The position numbers and the translations under genes are program-made. DNA of 64,000 bases, taken from Tengunoibacter tsumagoiensis. Its GTDB lineage: Bacteria; Chloroflexota; Ktedonobacteria; Ktedonobacterales; Ktedonobacteraceae. Under the pieces are notes generated by a model. That model did not search any database. It had not been told where the DNA came from and worked only from the letters and a program-made list of their open reading frames with translations. Positions 18,781-27,041 of this stretch are shown here, in pieces; the stretch's first letter is position 1, and each line of letters begins with the position of its first letter. Where the stretch lies: contig NZ_BIFR01000001.1 of assembly GCF_003967535.1 (NCBI RefSeq), forward strand, positions 2,045,001 to 2,109,000. The letters are read 5' to 3'.

Positions 18781-19414
18781 GCTTCCGCTCTTCCCATTAA
18801 ATGTCGTGCTTTTTCCAGGGACTGTACTCCCTCTGTACATCTTTGAGCCCCGTTATCGCCAGATGATTAAAGATTGTCAGGAGGAAGGGAAGCCATTTGG
18901 CATCGTTCTGGCCCGTGAGGAGAGCGAGCCACTGAAAGAAGAACCCTACTCCATTGGGACTATGGCCACCATTCATAATCTCAATGAGCTAGAAGATGGC
19001 TGCTACGGTTTAATTGCCGTAGGCACACAGCGCTTTCATATCATCAGTCAACACCATGAGCGGCCCTACCTCTCTGGTCTGGTCGAACTGTATAACGACA
19101 TCGATGAGGCGCCAGATGATCTTATTGCACCCATTCATCAGCTTCGGAGCCTGTTTGAGACCTATCTGAATATGTTATTAGAGGCCTCTGAAGAGCAAGA
19201 GGTGGAAGCCAGTCTGCCTACCGATGCCGAGGAGCTCTCACACTTTATTGCGTACTTTCTTGAGGTAGAAGATGTCGTCAAGCAGCATTATCTCGAACTG
19301 ACCTCTACCAGCCAGCGTATGCGTGAAGAGATCGACGTTCTGCGCCGCGAGATCCCCTTTATGCGTCAGATCCTTTATAAGCAGTTGCCTGTCGACCGTT
19401 CGCGACTCAATTGA
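18761..19414 (+). CDS. LON peptidase N-terminal domain protein
   Basis: A 217-residue protein consisting of the Lon substrate-binding (LAN/PUA-like) domain without ATPase or protease parts. Typical segments are IELPLFPLNVVLFPGTVLPL, IFEPRYRQMI and the GCYGLIAVGTQRFHI strand. GAGGAGG lies nine bases before the ATG at 18761; the 11 residues encoded upstream overlap HyuB and lack support. It overlaps the 3' end of the hydantoinase/oxoprolinase gene by 20 bases, so the two are probably translated in sequence. Stand-alone proteins of this type are common; their partners are unknown. Confidence 0.88.
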   Translation: MSTAAIELPLFPLNVVLFPGTVLPLYIFEPRYRQMIKDCQEEGKPFGIVLAREESEPLKEEPYSIGTMATIHNLNELEDGCYGLIAVGTQRFHIISQHHERPYLSGLVELYNDIDEAPDDLIAPIHQLRSLFETYLNMLLEASEEQEVEASLPTDAEELSHFIAYFLEVEDVVKQHYLELTSTSQRMREEIDVLRREIPFMRQILYKQLPVDRSRLN

Positions 19415-19532
19415 TGAGTTGAATGTTCAGGGCGTTCATTGACCGCAGGCAGAACAGAGCATACAATTATCTACGGACGTACCGCAAGAATTGCAGTACT
19501 CAGTATTGATTTATGAAAAGAGAAGAGTTGTT

Positions 19533-19910
19533 ATGCCAGATTATGCATCGTTTCGCCAGCGTCTGGATGCAGTTTTGCGTACCTGTGATGTCAAGCAAGT
19601 AAGTGAATTTATGATCGCTGAAGGTCAATGGGATGAGGGGACACCTGCTGATCCAGCGTTTGCCATGTGGCTAATGATTTTGACCAGCCCTGCTCTGGAG
19701 GATCTGGCTCCCCAGGCTCACCGCTGGCTCATGGCGAACGGGCATGAGGCTGAAGCAGAAGGTTTTCAGCGCAAAAAGAAGAACGCACAACCCCAGAAAG
19801 GTCGTTCTGGTAAGCAGGCGGGTAGACAGGATAGTAGACAGCGATCTGGCGCTGGTAAGCCCATGCAGGCCGGAAATAAAGGGCCAGGAGCTCGCAACAG
19901 ACAGCCGTAA
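19533..19910 (+). CDS. small protein with basic low-complexity tail, unknown function
   Basis: A 125-residue protein. Residues 1-75 are a compact, mostly helical acidic/hydrophobic region (FRQRLDAVLRTCDVKQVSEF, WLMILTSPALEDLAPQAHRW). Residues ~78-125 are a Lys/Arg/Gln/Gly-rich, probably disordered tail (QPQKGRSGKQAGRQDSRQRS). The tail suggests nucleic-acid or ribosome contact, but this is inference. AGAGAAGAG precedes this ATG; the in-frame TTG 14 codons upstream has no such site. No family recognised. A U-tract terminator follows. Confidence 0.7.
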   Translation: MPDYASFRQRLDAVLRTCDVKQVSEFMIAEGQWDEGTPADPAFAMWLMILTSPALEDLAPQAHRWLMANGHEAEAEGFQRKKKNAQPQKGRSGKQAGRQDSRQRSGAGKPMQAGNKGPGARNRQP

Positions 19911-19973
19911 CTCCAGATCTCTGTCCTCAATACATGAGACCTCCAGGCCATTTTTATGCATTGACTCAACATT

Positions 19974-20009
19974 GCCATTGGTGGTATAAAACATCAATGG
20001 CTTTTTTTT
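19974..20009 (+). terminator. intrinsic terminator
   Basis: GCCATTGGTG pairs with CATCAATGGC (one wobble) around a short AT-rich loop and is followed by eight T. One of the few classical U-tract terminators in the window. Flanking it, ATTGACTCAA (near 19960) and TTGAGTCAAT (near 20035) form a further 10-bp inverted repeat. Confidence 0.8.
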
Positions 20010-20177
20010 ATACGTATTTCAGCATTATAAATTGAGTCAATATATAGCCAGTTGATGAGTAGAGGAATTGAAATTTCTCGCTTCTTTGCTCGCTACGAGT
20101 AGGTTTTTCAGTATAGCTATTGAGAAAATACTTGCTCGCTTTTTTTATCTGTAGGAAGACTGATCTGGAGGAACACA

Positions 20178-22178
20178 ATGAGTCAGAAACTCTCCTGGGG
20201 CATTATTGGAACTGGTGGCATTGCCAGAGCGTTTGCGAAAGGTCTGGCAAACTCAAAGACGGGCCAGTTGATTGCCATAGGAAGTCGTAGTCAGGAGTCA
20301 GCAGAGAGTTTTGGCGAATCCTGGCAGGTGCCTCGTCGCTATGGGAGCTACGAACAGTTATTGGCAGATAATGAGGTACAGGCTGTCTATATCTCTACTC
20401 CTCACCCCGAACATGCGGAATGGGCAATCAAAGCCGCGGAAGCCGGGAAACATATTTTATGTGAAAAGCCCCTCTCTCTCAATGCCTATTATGGAATGGC
20501 AATTGTCGAGGCTGCGCAGCGCAACAATGTCTTTTTGATGGAAGCCTTCATGTATCGCTGTCATCCGCAGATAGCCAGGTTGGTTGAACTTGTGCAGGCA
20601 GGAGCGATTGGCGAAGTGCGTGTGATCGAAGCCAGCTTTGCTTTTCAGGCGGGCTTTAATCCTGAGAGCCGGCTCTTCTCCAATGAACTGGGTGGTGGTG
20701 GCATCCTTGACGTTGGTTGTTACTGCACCTCGCTGGCCCGGCTTGTTGCAGGTGCAGCCACGGGCAAGCCTTTTGCCGAACCAACAAAAGTCCGAGCGAC
20801 GGGTTATGTTGGAAAAAGCAATGTCGATGAATACACAACGGCATCTTTGTCCTTCCCGGGCAATATTGTGGCTCAATTGTTGACAGGCGTCAGCGTCAAT
20901 GCGGATAACACAGTTTGTATTTATGGTTCAGAGGGCTCAATCTTCCTACCAAATCCCTGGGTACCATCGGGTGAGACAAAGATAATTGTGCGTCATAAGG
21001 GAGTAGCGCAGGCAGAAGAGATTATCATTCCTGATGCCGGAGATCTCTATGGACTGGAGGCTGACACTGTTGCCCGTTATCTGGCTGAGAAACAATCCCC
21101 AACTATGAGCTGGGAAGATACCCTGGGCAATCTGCGTACACTGGATCAGTGGCGCTCGGCGATTGGTGTGAGCTATGTTGCTGAAGATCCACATGGTCCA
21201 ACCAGCAAGCTCCCTCTTCACAAGCGACCATTGGCGGCACGTTCTGGTCATCATATGAAGTATGGTCAGATTGCTGGAGTTGAAAAACCAGTCTCTCGTC
21301 TTGTCATGGGAGCTGACAATCAGGTGACCTGGCCACATGCTTCAGTCATGTTTGATGACTTTTTTGAGCAAGGTGGAAACTGTATCGATTCTGCCTACAT
21401 CTATGGGGATGGGATATGTGAGAAAAACATTGGGTATTGGGTGAAGAATCGTGGCATTCGCGAGCAGGTAGTGATCCTGGATAAAGGCGCACATACGCCT
21501 CACTGTGATCCAGATTCGATTAATCGGCAGCTATTGATCAGCCTTGACCGTTTGCAGATGGATTATATCGATATCTATATGCTTCATCGCGACAATGTCG
21601 AGATTCCCGTGGGCGAGTTTATTACGGTCTTAAATGAGCATAAGAATGCGGGCCGGATTCGTGCCTTTGGGGCTTCTAACTGGTCGATTGAGCGGGTGCA
21701 GGAGGCAAATGCCTGGGCGGCTGAGCGTGGACTGACTGGCTTTGGTGCGATGAGCAATAATTTTAGCCTGGCACGCATGGTTGATCCCGTCTGGAGTGGC
21801 TGCATTGCCGCTTCCGATCCACAATCGCGAGCCTGGCTGAAGGAGACTCAGATGCCAATTATGCCCTGGTCAAGTCAGGCTCGAGGCTTCTTTACTGGTC
21901 GTGCCCGGCCCGATGATCATTCTGATCCTGAACTGGTTCGCTGCTGGTATAGCGATGATAATTTCCAACGTCTTGAGCGCGTGAACCAGCTGGCACGTGA
22001 GCGCGGCGTCTTGCCAATCTCTATTGCTCTAGCCTATGTGCTCAACCAACCCTTCCCCACCTTTCCGTTGATTGGGCCTCGCCAGTTATCGGAGACACGT
22101 ACCTCATTACCCGGTCTGGATATTGAGCTCACGCCAGATGAGGTCCGCTGGCTTAATCTGGAGCTTGATACTCTGTAA
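20178..22178 (+). CDS. fusion: Gfo/Idh/MocA oxidoreductase + aldo/keto reductase
   Basis: A 666-residue protein joining two oxidoreductases. Residues 1-~340: Gfo/Idh/MocA family with Rossmann motif GTGGIARAFA (11-20), the EKP motif at 96-98, and GGGILDVGCYCTS, which resembles the dihydrodiol dehydrogenase-like subgroup rather than the usual DxGxH. Residues ~355-666: an aldo/keto reductase barrel with tetrad residues in CIDSAYIYG (Asp, Tyr), VVILDKGAH (Lys) and DIYMLHRDN (His), and the NADP-binding FPLIGPRQLSE near the end. Both halves keep their key residues, so it could oxidise a sugar at one site and reduce a keto intermediate at the other; the substrate is unknown. GGAGG lies eight bases before the ATG. 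Confidence 0.85.
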   Translation: MSQKLSWGIIGTGGIARAFAKGLANSKTGQLIAIGSRSQESAESFGESWQVPRRYGSYEQLLADNEVQAVYISTPHPEHAEWAIKAAEAGKHILCEKPLSLNAYYGMAIVEAAQRNNVFLMEAFMYRCHPQIARLVELVQAGAIGEVRVIEASFAFQAGFNPESRLFSNELGGGGILDVGCYCTSLARLVAGAATGKPFAEPTKVRATGYVGKSNVDEYTTASLSFPGNIVAQLLTGVSVNADNTVCIYGSEGSIFLPNPWVPSGETKIIVRHKGVAQAEEIIIPDAGDLYGLEADTVARYLAEKQSPTMSWEDTLGNLRTLDQWRSAIGVSYVAEDPHGPTSKLPLHKRPLAARSGHHMKYGQIAGVEKPVSRLVMGADNQVTWPHASVMFDDFFEQGGNCIDSAYIYGDGICEKNIGYWVKNRGIREQVVILDKGAHTPHCDPDSINRQLLISLDRLQMDYIDIYMLHRDNVEIPVGEFITVLNEHKNAGRIRAFGASNWSIERVQEANAWAAERGLTGFGAMSNNFSLARMVDPVWSGCIAASDPQSRAWLKETQMPIMPWSSQARGFFTGRARPDDHSDPELVRCWYSDDNFQRLERVNQLARERGVLPISIALAYVLNQPFPTFPLIGPRQLSETRTSLPGLDIELTPDEVRWLNLELDTL

Positions 22179-22202
22179 AGATTGAGAAGCCTGTGCGTCT
22201 TA

Positions 22203-22250
22203 CGAAACGCCCCCTGGAGGATGTGCTATCGTCCTCCAGGGGGCGTTTCG
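22203..22250 (+). terminator. perfect 19-bp hairpin after the oxidoreductase fusion
   Basis: CGAAACGCCCCCTGGAGGA (22203-22221) pairs perfectly with 22232-22250 around a 10-base loop. There is no U-tract after it. Confidence 0.7.
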
Positions 22251-22373
22251 CTATCCAGACCTCTACAAAGAAAAGCCCGGGTCCTTGTAGGAGAATAAAT
22301 TTGACTGTCTGGTTGTTACATGCCTATAGGTCTGCTTTTTTAAAATTTATCATATGATCTGGGAAGAGGTAGC

Positions 22374-23588
22374 ATGAGTCAAACACAAATAGCTCCAGTA
22401 TCTATGGAAGTCGATGCGCCGCGGGCGATGAGTAATCGTCTGATCTTGACGATGGCAATTGCTTGTGGTCTGGCGGTCGCTAATTTATATTATATTCAGC
22501 CTTTACTGGCCGATATTGGTCGTAGTTTTTCCGTCTCAGTGGGCCAGATCGGGTTTATTGCCACGTTGAGCCAATTAGGGTATGCTTCGGGCCTCTTATT
22601 GATAGTTCCTCTGGGAGATAATTATAATCAGCGTAAATTGATTGTGGGAATGTTGGTGGCGGTGACTGTTGCTCTTGCCGCAGTATCGTTCGCGCCGGGT
22701 GTGATTTTTCTAGCCTTTGCCTGTTACGCTCTTGGTTTAACGACTGTGGTTCCTCAATTGATTATCCCCTATGCAGCCAGTCTGGCTCCAGCGCCGATGC
22801 GTGGCCGTGTGGTTGGGACTGTCATGAGCGGGCTATTGATTGGAATCTTACTGGCTCGAACGGTGAGTGGCTTCGTAGGAACCTATCTAGGCTGGCGCTC
22901 AATGTATTGGATTGCGGCCATTATGATGATTCTTCTTGCGGTCGTCCTCCGTTTCTTGCTGCCAGATGATCGAGCTCCGAAAGGGAGTACGAGTTATCCA
23001 CGGCTCTTGCAGTCTTTATGGGGACTCTGGAGGAGCCAACCTGTTTTGCGCGAGACGGGGGTCTTTGGCGCGTTAGTCTTTGGCTCTTTTAGTGCCTTCT
23101 GGGTTATCTTATCGTTTGTCCTTGAGACTCCACCCTATCATTTTGGGAGTGAGGTTGCTGGCCTGTTTGGACTAGTGGGTGTTGCAGGGGCTCTGGCTGC
23201 CTCGGTGGTAGGACGTTTTGCGGATAGAGGCGAGGCTCGGCATGCGAATGGGATTGCGATTAGTATTACCCTTTTCTCCTTTGTGTTGATGTGGCTGACT
23301 GGTCAATGGTTGGCGGGCTTGATCGTAGGTGTGCTCTTGCTGGATCTGGGCACTCAGGCCAATCAGGTTGCGTCGCAGTCTCGCGTTTATAGTCTTATTC
23401 CAGAAGCTCGTAATCGCTTAAATACCGTTTATATGACCCTCTATTTTGTTGGCGGCTCGCTTGGCTCATTGTTGGGAACATGGGGCTGGAGCCTTGCTGG
23501 CTGGAATGGGGTCTGTGGTGTGGCCTGTATGATGCTGTTGTTAGCGTTGGCTCTGTACATCTTTAACAGCAAGCGAATGAGTAGATAG
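22374..23588 (+). CDS. MFS transporter (12-helix drug/metabolite exporter type)
   Basis: A 404-residue major facilitator protein with about 12 membrane helices. The N-terminal half has IACGLAVANLYYIQPLLADI, LSQLGYASGLLLIVPLGD and the loop 2-3 region DNYNQRKLI, where the usual GxLaDrxGrr is degenerate. The second half has VGRFADRGEARHANGI and LGTQANQVASQSRVYSLIP. It resembles the YnfM/NepI-like exporters that act by proton antiport. GAAGAGGTAGC precedes the ATG. The substrate is unknown. It is convergent with the S9-like peptidase gene. Confidence 0.88.
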   Translation: MSQTQIAPVSMEVDAPRAMSNRLILTMAIACGLAVANLYYIQPLLADIGRSFSVSVGQIGFIATLSQLGYASGLLLIVPLGDNYNQRKLIVGMLVAVTVALAAVSFAPGVIFLAFACYALGLTTVVPQLIIPYAASLAPAPMRGRVVGTVMSGLLIGILLARTVSGFVGTYLGWRSMYWIAAIMMILLAVVLRFLLPDDRAPKGSTSYPRLLQSLWGLWRSQPVLRETGVFGALVFGSFSAFWVILSFVLETPPYHFGSEVAGLFGLVGVAGALAASVVGRFADRGEARHANGIAISITLFSFVLMWLTGQWLAGLIVGVLLLDLGTQANQVASQSRVYSLIPEARNRLNTVYMTLYFVGGSLGSLLGTWGWSLAGWNGVCGVACMMLLLALALYIFNSKRMSR

Positions 23589-23608
23589 CTAAAAATTCGC
23601 TAAAGAGG

Positions 23609-23648
23609 GTTGGACATTATCTGCAATTTGTTGCAGATAATGTCCAAC
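23609..23648. terminator. perfect 18-bp hairpin between convergent genes
   Basis: GTTGGACATTATCTGCAA pairs perfectly with TTGCAGATAATGTCCAAC around TTTG. It lies 20 bases after the MFS stop and 6 bases beyond the peptidase stop, so it can serve both strands. Confidence 0.75.
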
Positions 23649-23653
23649 ACGCT

Positions 23654-25480
23654 TTATGAAGGAAGCAAGTCGAGGCCTTTGAGATATTTATCAAACCAGG
23701 CTAGAGTTTTCTGGTTGTATAACTTTATATTGTCTGGTTGCACCATCCAATGTCCTTCTCCAGGAAGGAGAAGGAGCTCTACTTCTACTCCGGCATGTTG
23801 GAGGGCTGTTTTAAAAATTTCACCCTGCTTTTCTTGAGCGAAAAATCCTTGCTCACCATAGATTAAGAGCGTTGGCGTCTTCACTTGAGCTGTATATGTA
23901 CTCGGCGAAAATTGGCTGTATCTCTCCGGTATTTCCTGCGGAGTTCCGCCAAACCAGATATCACGTATGGTATCCACATCGATGCTTTGGGTATAATCAG
24001 TTCGACCTTCATTACTTACGACTGCTCGAAAACGCCCTGTCTGTGTCAGTAACCAGTTTGTGATAAAGGCCCCATGACTATGTCCTCTCAGACCGAGACG
24101 TGCAGGGTCGGCAAATCCTCGACTGATAAGCGTATCAATGCCAGATAAGATATCGACAGCATCAAATCCAATCGGATCGCCTTGATCAATAGCCTTTTGG
24201 ATATGATGCCAGCCATAGGTGCCGCTTCTTCGATAATCGGCAACAAAGCAGAGATATCCTTGCGCTGCAAGTTCGTGGAGGCCACCGAGGCGGAGCGGGT
24301 GATCTTCCATCCTTAGTAAGGGCACATGCAGCGGCCCTCCATGAATATCTATAATAGTTGGTAATGGCGCAAAAGGTTTTTGATCAGGATCAACATCAGG
24401 CGGAAATAGCAGAATGCCATCCAGTTGCAAACCATCGACTGATTGCCACTGAAAACGTCTGACAATTCCTTTCTTCAGAGGACGCTCGCTCTTACAATCA
24501 GCATGTGGTTTCGAAAGAACACGATGTTGAGAGAGATCTGTACGGAGAAGATAAATTTCCGATACGCGATCGGGAGCCCCTCTGACAGCTGCCAACCATT
24601 TTCCATCAGAAGATAGAACCAGATGAAAATAGTCAGCCAGATCATCGGTCAATTGCCGCAAAGAGCCATCAATGAGAGAGAGAGCAAAGAGATGAGTTGG
24701 AATGTGTCCATTATGAGCTGAAAAGTACATGGTCTGGCCATCTGGTGCCCAGACCATATCTTCGACAAGCATCGGATCCTTCGTTTGATAACGTGCTATG
24801 CCTCCCTGTACGTTCCAGATGGCCATTTGAAAGAGCGCCTGCATCCCATAAGGATGAGGAGTTGCTAATAGAGCGAGCTCTTGTCGATGAGGATGCCATA
24901 CGGGCCTTTTTGTCTGACAACTTCCAACTGGAACAACGTGCTTGATATGATTCTGCTGCACATCCAGGATGCGAACCTCATTAGCATTATTACTTCTATC
25001 ATCTGGATAGAGAGTTACATCCCAGGCAATTATCTGGCCATCGTGCGACCAGGAAAGTGAAAGAGGATACTCGTATGCTGGTAATTCCCATTGATTGCAT
25101 ACAGTCCTACTAGATGCTTCAATCAATAGTAAACGACCGGGCTCCCAAAACTTTTCCATACTCATGATTGCCACCATTTGAGCATCTGGCGACCAGGCAT
25201 ACTGTGAAATAAAAATCCCCTGTGGTGAAATCTGAATAGCATCACTCATAGGATCGACCGATCTTAGCCAGAGTGAGCGAGATCCATCTTCGGCTGAACA
25301 GAGAAAAGATACTTCAGGGCTTCCAGGAAGCCAGCAAGCACTATCTCCTGTACCAATGTGCTTTTGAATGTCCTCTCCATCAAGAGACACGACCCATATC
25401 TCATCCTTCAAGTGATAGAGAAGAGAGGTGCCAGAATAAGAAAACTGCGGATGATGAGCTTCGTATGGGTAATACCCCAT
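23654..25480 (-). CDS. S9 family peptidase-like (prolyl oligopeptidase/acylaminoacyl peptidase fold)
   Basis: A 608-residue cytosolic protein. Residues ~1-340 are a TolB/WD-like propeller (YAWSPDAQMVAIMS, LSWSHDGQIIAWD, MVWAPDGQTMYFSA). Residues ~350-608 are an alpha/beta hydrolase with nucleophile Ser (~468) in GLRGHSHGAF, PTIIDIHGGPL near the oxyanion side, and His in LPGEGHWM. The acid position, normally GExD before the His, reads YGEQGFFAQ, so the usual Asp seems replaced by Gly. Either a different acid serves or activity is reduced. The chosen ATG has GAAGGAG six bases upstream; the TTG five codons earlier would put that site inside the gene. It is divergent from the PQQ propeller gene. 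Confidence 0.8.
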   Translation of the reverse strand: MGYYPYEAHHPQFSYSGTSLLYHLKDEIWVVSLDGEDIQKHIGTGDSACWLPGSPEVSFLCSAEDGSRSLWLRSVDPMSDAIQISPQGIFISQYAWSPDAQMVAIMSMEKFWEPGRLLLIEASSRTVCNQWELPAYEYPLSLSWSHDGQIIAWDVTLYPDDRSNNANEVRILDVQQNHIKHVVPVGSCQTKRPVWHPHRQELALLATPHPYGMQALFQMAIWNVQGGIARYQTKDPMLVEDMVWAPDGQTMYFSAHNGHIPTHLFALSLIDGSLRQLTDDLADYFHLVLSSDGKWLAAVRGAPDRVSEIYLLRTDLSQHRVLSKPHADCKSERPLKKGIVRRFQWQSVDGLQLDGILLFPPDVDPDQKPFAPLPTIIDIHGGPLHVPLLRMEDHPLRLGGLHELAAQGYLCFVADYRRSGTYGWHHIQKAIDQGDPIGFDAVDILSGIDTLISRGFADPARLGLRGHSHGAFITNWLLTQTGRFRAVVSNEGRTDYTQSIDVDTIRDIWFGGTPQEIPERYSQFSPSTYTAQVKTPTLLIYGEQGFFAQEKQGEIFKTALQHAGVEVELLLLPGEGHWMVQPDNIKLYNQKTLAWFDKYLKGLDLLPS

Positions 25481-25647
25481 ATATTTCTCCTTCAATAGTG
25501 AATAATCACTTTTTTCTTTGGGAGCCTACTAGTGCTGCTCTGTTGTCAAACAATTCTTCTGCAAATTTTCCATCTTATGAGTAACTCTTTAGAATACTCT
25601 TAGAAACTTATAGTACACCATCTTCAATAGCTAAAAGATCGCTGGAG

Positions 25648-25659
25648 ATAGTATACTAT
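25648..25659. promoter_or_regulatory. 12-bp palindrome upstream of the PQQ propeller gene
   Basis: ATAGTATACTAT, in the divergent intergenic region between the S9-like peptidase and the propeller gene. The 11-mer TAGTATACTAT also occurs at about 9914-9924, upstream of the YqeY gene. TATACT within it could be a -10 box, or the palindrome an operator; a convincing -35 was not found. Confidence 0.3.
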
Positions 25660-25704
25660 GAGCATATAAGAAGCAGTTATGTACTATTCGCAAGGAGCAA
25701 TACC

Positions 25705-26826
25705 ATGGGAACTGGCCTTCCCCCCAGTCTAAGAGTTGATGATTCTGCAATTTATATCATGCAGAAGGACATTTATGTGCTCGATAGTAAAAATGGTAGC
25801 TTGCAATATCAGCATCACCGATCTGGAACAAGCCATTTCTCTCTTCTCCATGGCATCATGTATGTAAACACGACGGATATTCATACTTCACTTGTCCAGG
25901 CTATTGATAGTCATGATGGTACTCTTTTGTGGAGTTATCATGCAAAGGGCCGTCTTTCTCAATGTCCAGTTATTATTGATAATGTAGTGTATGTAAGTAT
26001 TGTAGAAGGGAGTATTTACGCGCTTCAAGCAAACAATGGAGTTCTACTATGGTATTCTAGCATAGATCCTGGCCCAGATATTCCTACATATCTAGGACCA
26101 ATAGTGACTACTGCTCCTCTTGTCATTGATAAGATAGTATATTTAGCTCCAGGGGTCAATCATCCATTAGAGCCCTTTCTCTATGCTTTTGGATCAAAAG
26201 ATGGGAGGCTTTTACAGAAGATACCTCTCCCAGATACAAGCGCTTTTTCATTCACTATTCACAATGGTATCCTTTATTTTAGTAATGCTCACAGTTGCTC
26301 AGCTGTACGGCTGGAAAATGGGGCGGTTCTCTGGAGATGGGAGCCTGAAGAAACAGGTCAAGTGTGCTCCGCTCCTATTATTCATAATAATAGAGTCTAT
26401 CTGGCTGGTGCTGAATTAAGAATGGCATCATCGGGAGAAGTAACATATTGGTGGCAGGCTTTTCTGTGTGCACTTCATGTAAGTGATGGAGCTTTGCTTT
26501 GGCAACAGTCTCTAGAAGATGCTCCGTCAGAAAGCCGCCCAACAGAGCTGTGTATAATAAATGAGATTCTTTATGTGAGTACGAATCAAGGGCTATTTTC
26601 TGCTTACCAGCCTGATGATGGCAGCCCTCTCTGGTACTATCAAACAAAAGGACATTTCCAATCATCGCCCGTTGGCATGCATGAAGTTGTGTATATTGGA
26701 GATGACAGTGGGTCCGTATATGCTCTTCGCGCTTCAGATAAAGAGCTACTTTGGGAGGCTGCTATCCCACTATCACTTACAACCAGTGCAGATATTTCGG
26801 TAAAAAACATCCAGGAAAATTTCTGA
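25705..26826 (+). CDS. PQQ-like beta-propeller repeat protein
   Basis: A 373-residue protein made almost wholly of PQQ-type propeller repeats: LDSKNGSLQYQHH, IDSHDGTLLWSYHAKGR, LQANNGVLLWYSSI, ALHVSDGALLWQQSL, YQPDDGSPLWYYQTKG, ALRASDKELLWEAAIP. Each repeat carries the DGxLLW signature. There is no signal peptide, no enzyme domain and no PQQ dehydrogenase residues, so it is more likely a protein-interaction scaffold or sensor. CAAGGAGCAATACC precedes the ATG. The gene is AT-richer than its neighbours, a hint of recent acquisition. The palindrome ATAGTATACTAT lies 45 bases upstream. Confidence 0.8.
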   Translation: MGTGLPPSLRVDDSAIYIMQKDIYVLDSKNGSLQYQHHRSGTSHFSLLHGIMYVNTTDIHTSLVQAIDSHDGTLLWSYHAKGRLSQCPVIIDNVVYVSIVEGSIYALQANNGVLLWYSSIDPGPDIPTYLGPIVTTAPLVIDKIVYLAPGVNHPLEPFLYAFGSKDGRLLQKIPLPDTSAFSFTIHNGILYFSNAHSCSAVRLENGAVLWRWEPEETGQVCSAPIIHNNRVYLAGAELRMASSGEVTYWWQAFLCALHVSDGALLWQQSLEDAPSESRPTELCIINEILYVSTNQGLFSAYQPDDGSPLWYYQTKGHFQSSPVGMHEVVYIGDDSGSVYALRASDKELLWEAAIPLSLTTSADISVKNIQENF

Positions 26827-26928
26827 AGGTAAGCCTCTAGTATAGCCAGTCTGCTAGTAGTGGCAGTAGTAGCTTGATGCATCTTTAACGCAAGAGGATG
26901 AGCAGTCAGATTGATACAGCATAAGCAC

Positions 26929-26973
26929 TGGCCCGACAGGATCTGTTGATAAAGTGCAGACCTTGTCGGGCCA
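26929..26973. terminator. hairpin between convergent genes
   Basis: A 17-bp stem with two imperfect pairs (TGGCCCGACA... pairing with ...TGTCGGGCCA) and an 11-base loop, between the PQQ propeller gene (+) and the EF-G-like gene (-). Confidence 0.65.
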
Positions 26974-27041
26974 ATGACTGGAGAGCATCTTCTGTGTGCT
27001 CCAATGTACGTTCTTCTTCACATAGTCAGACGAATGATACT

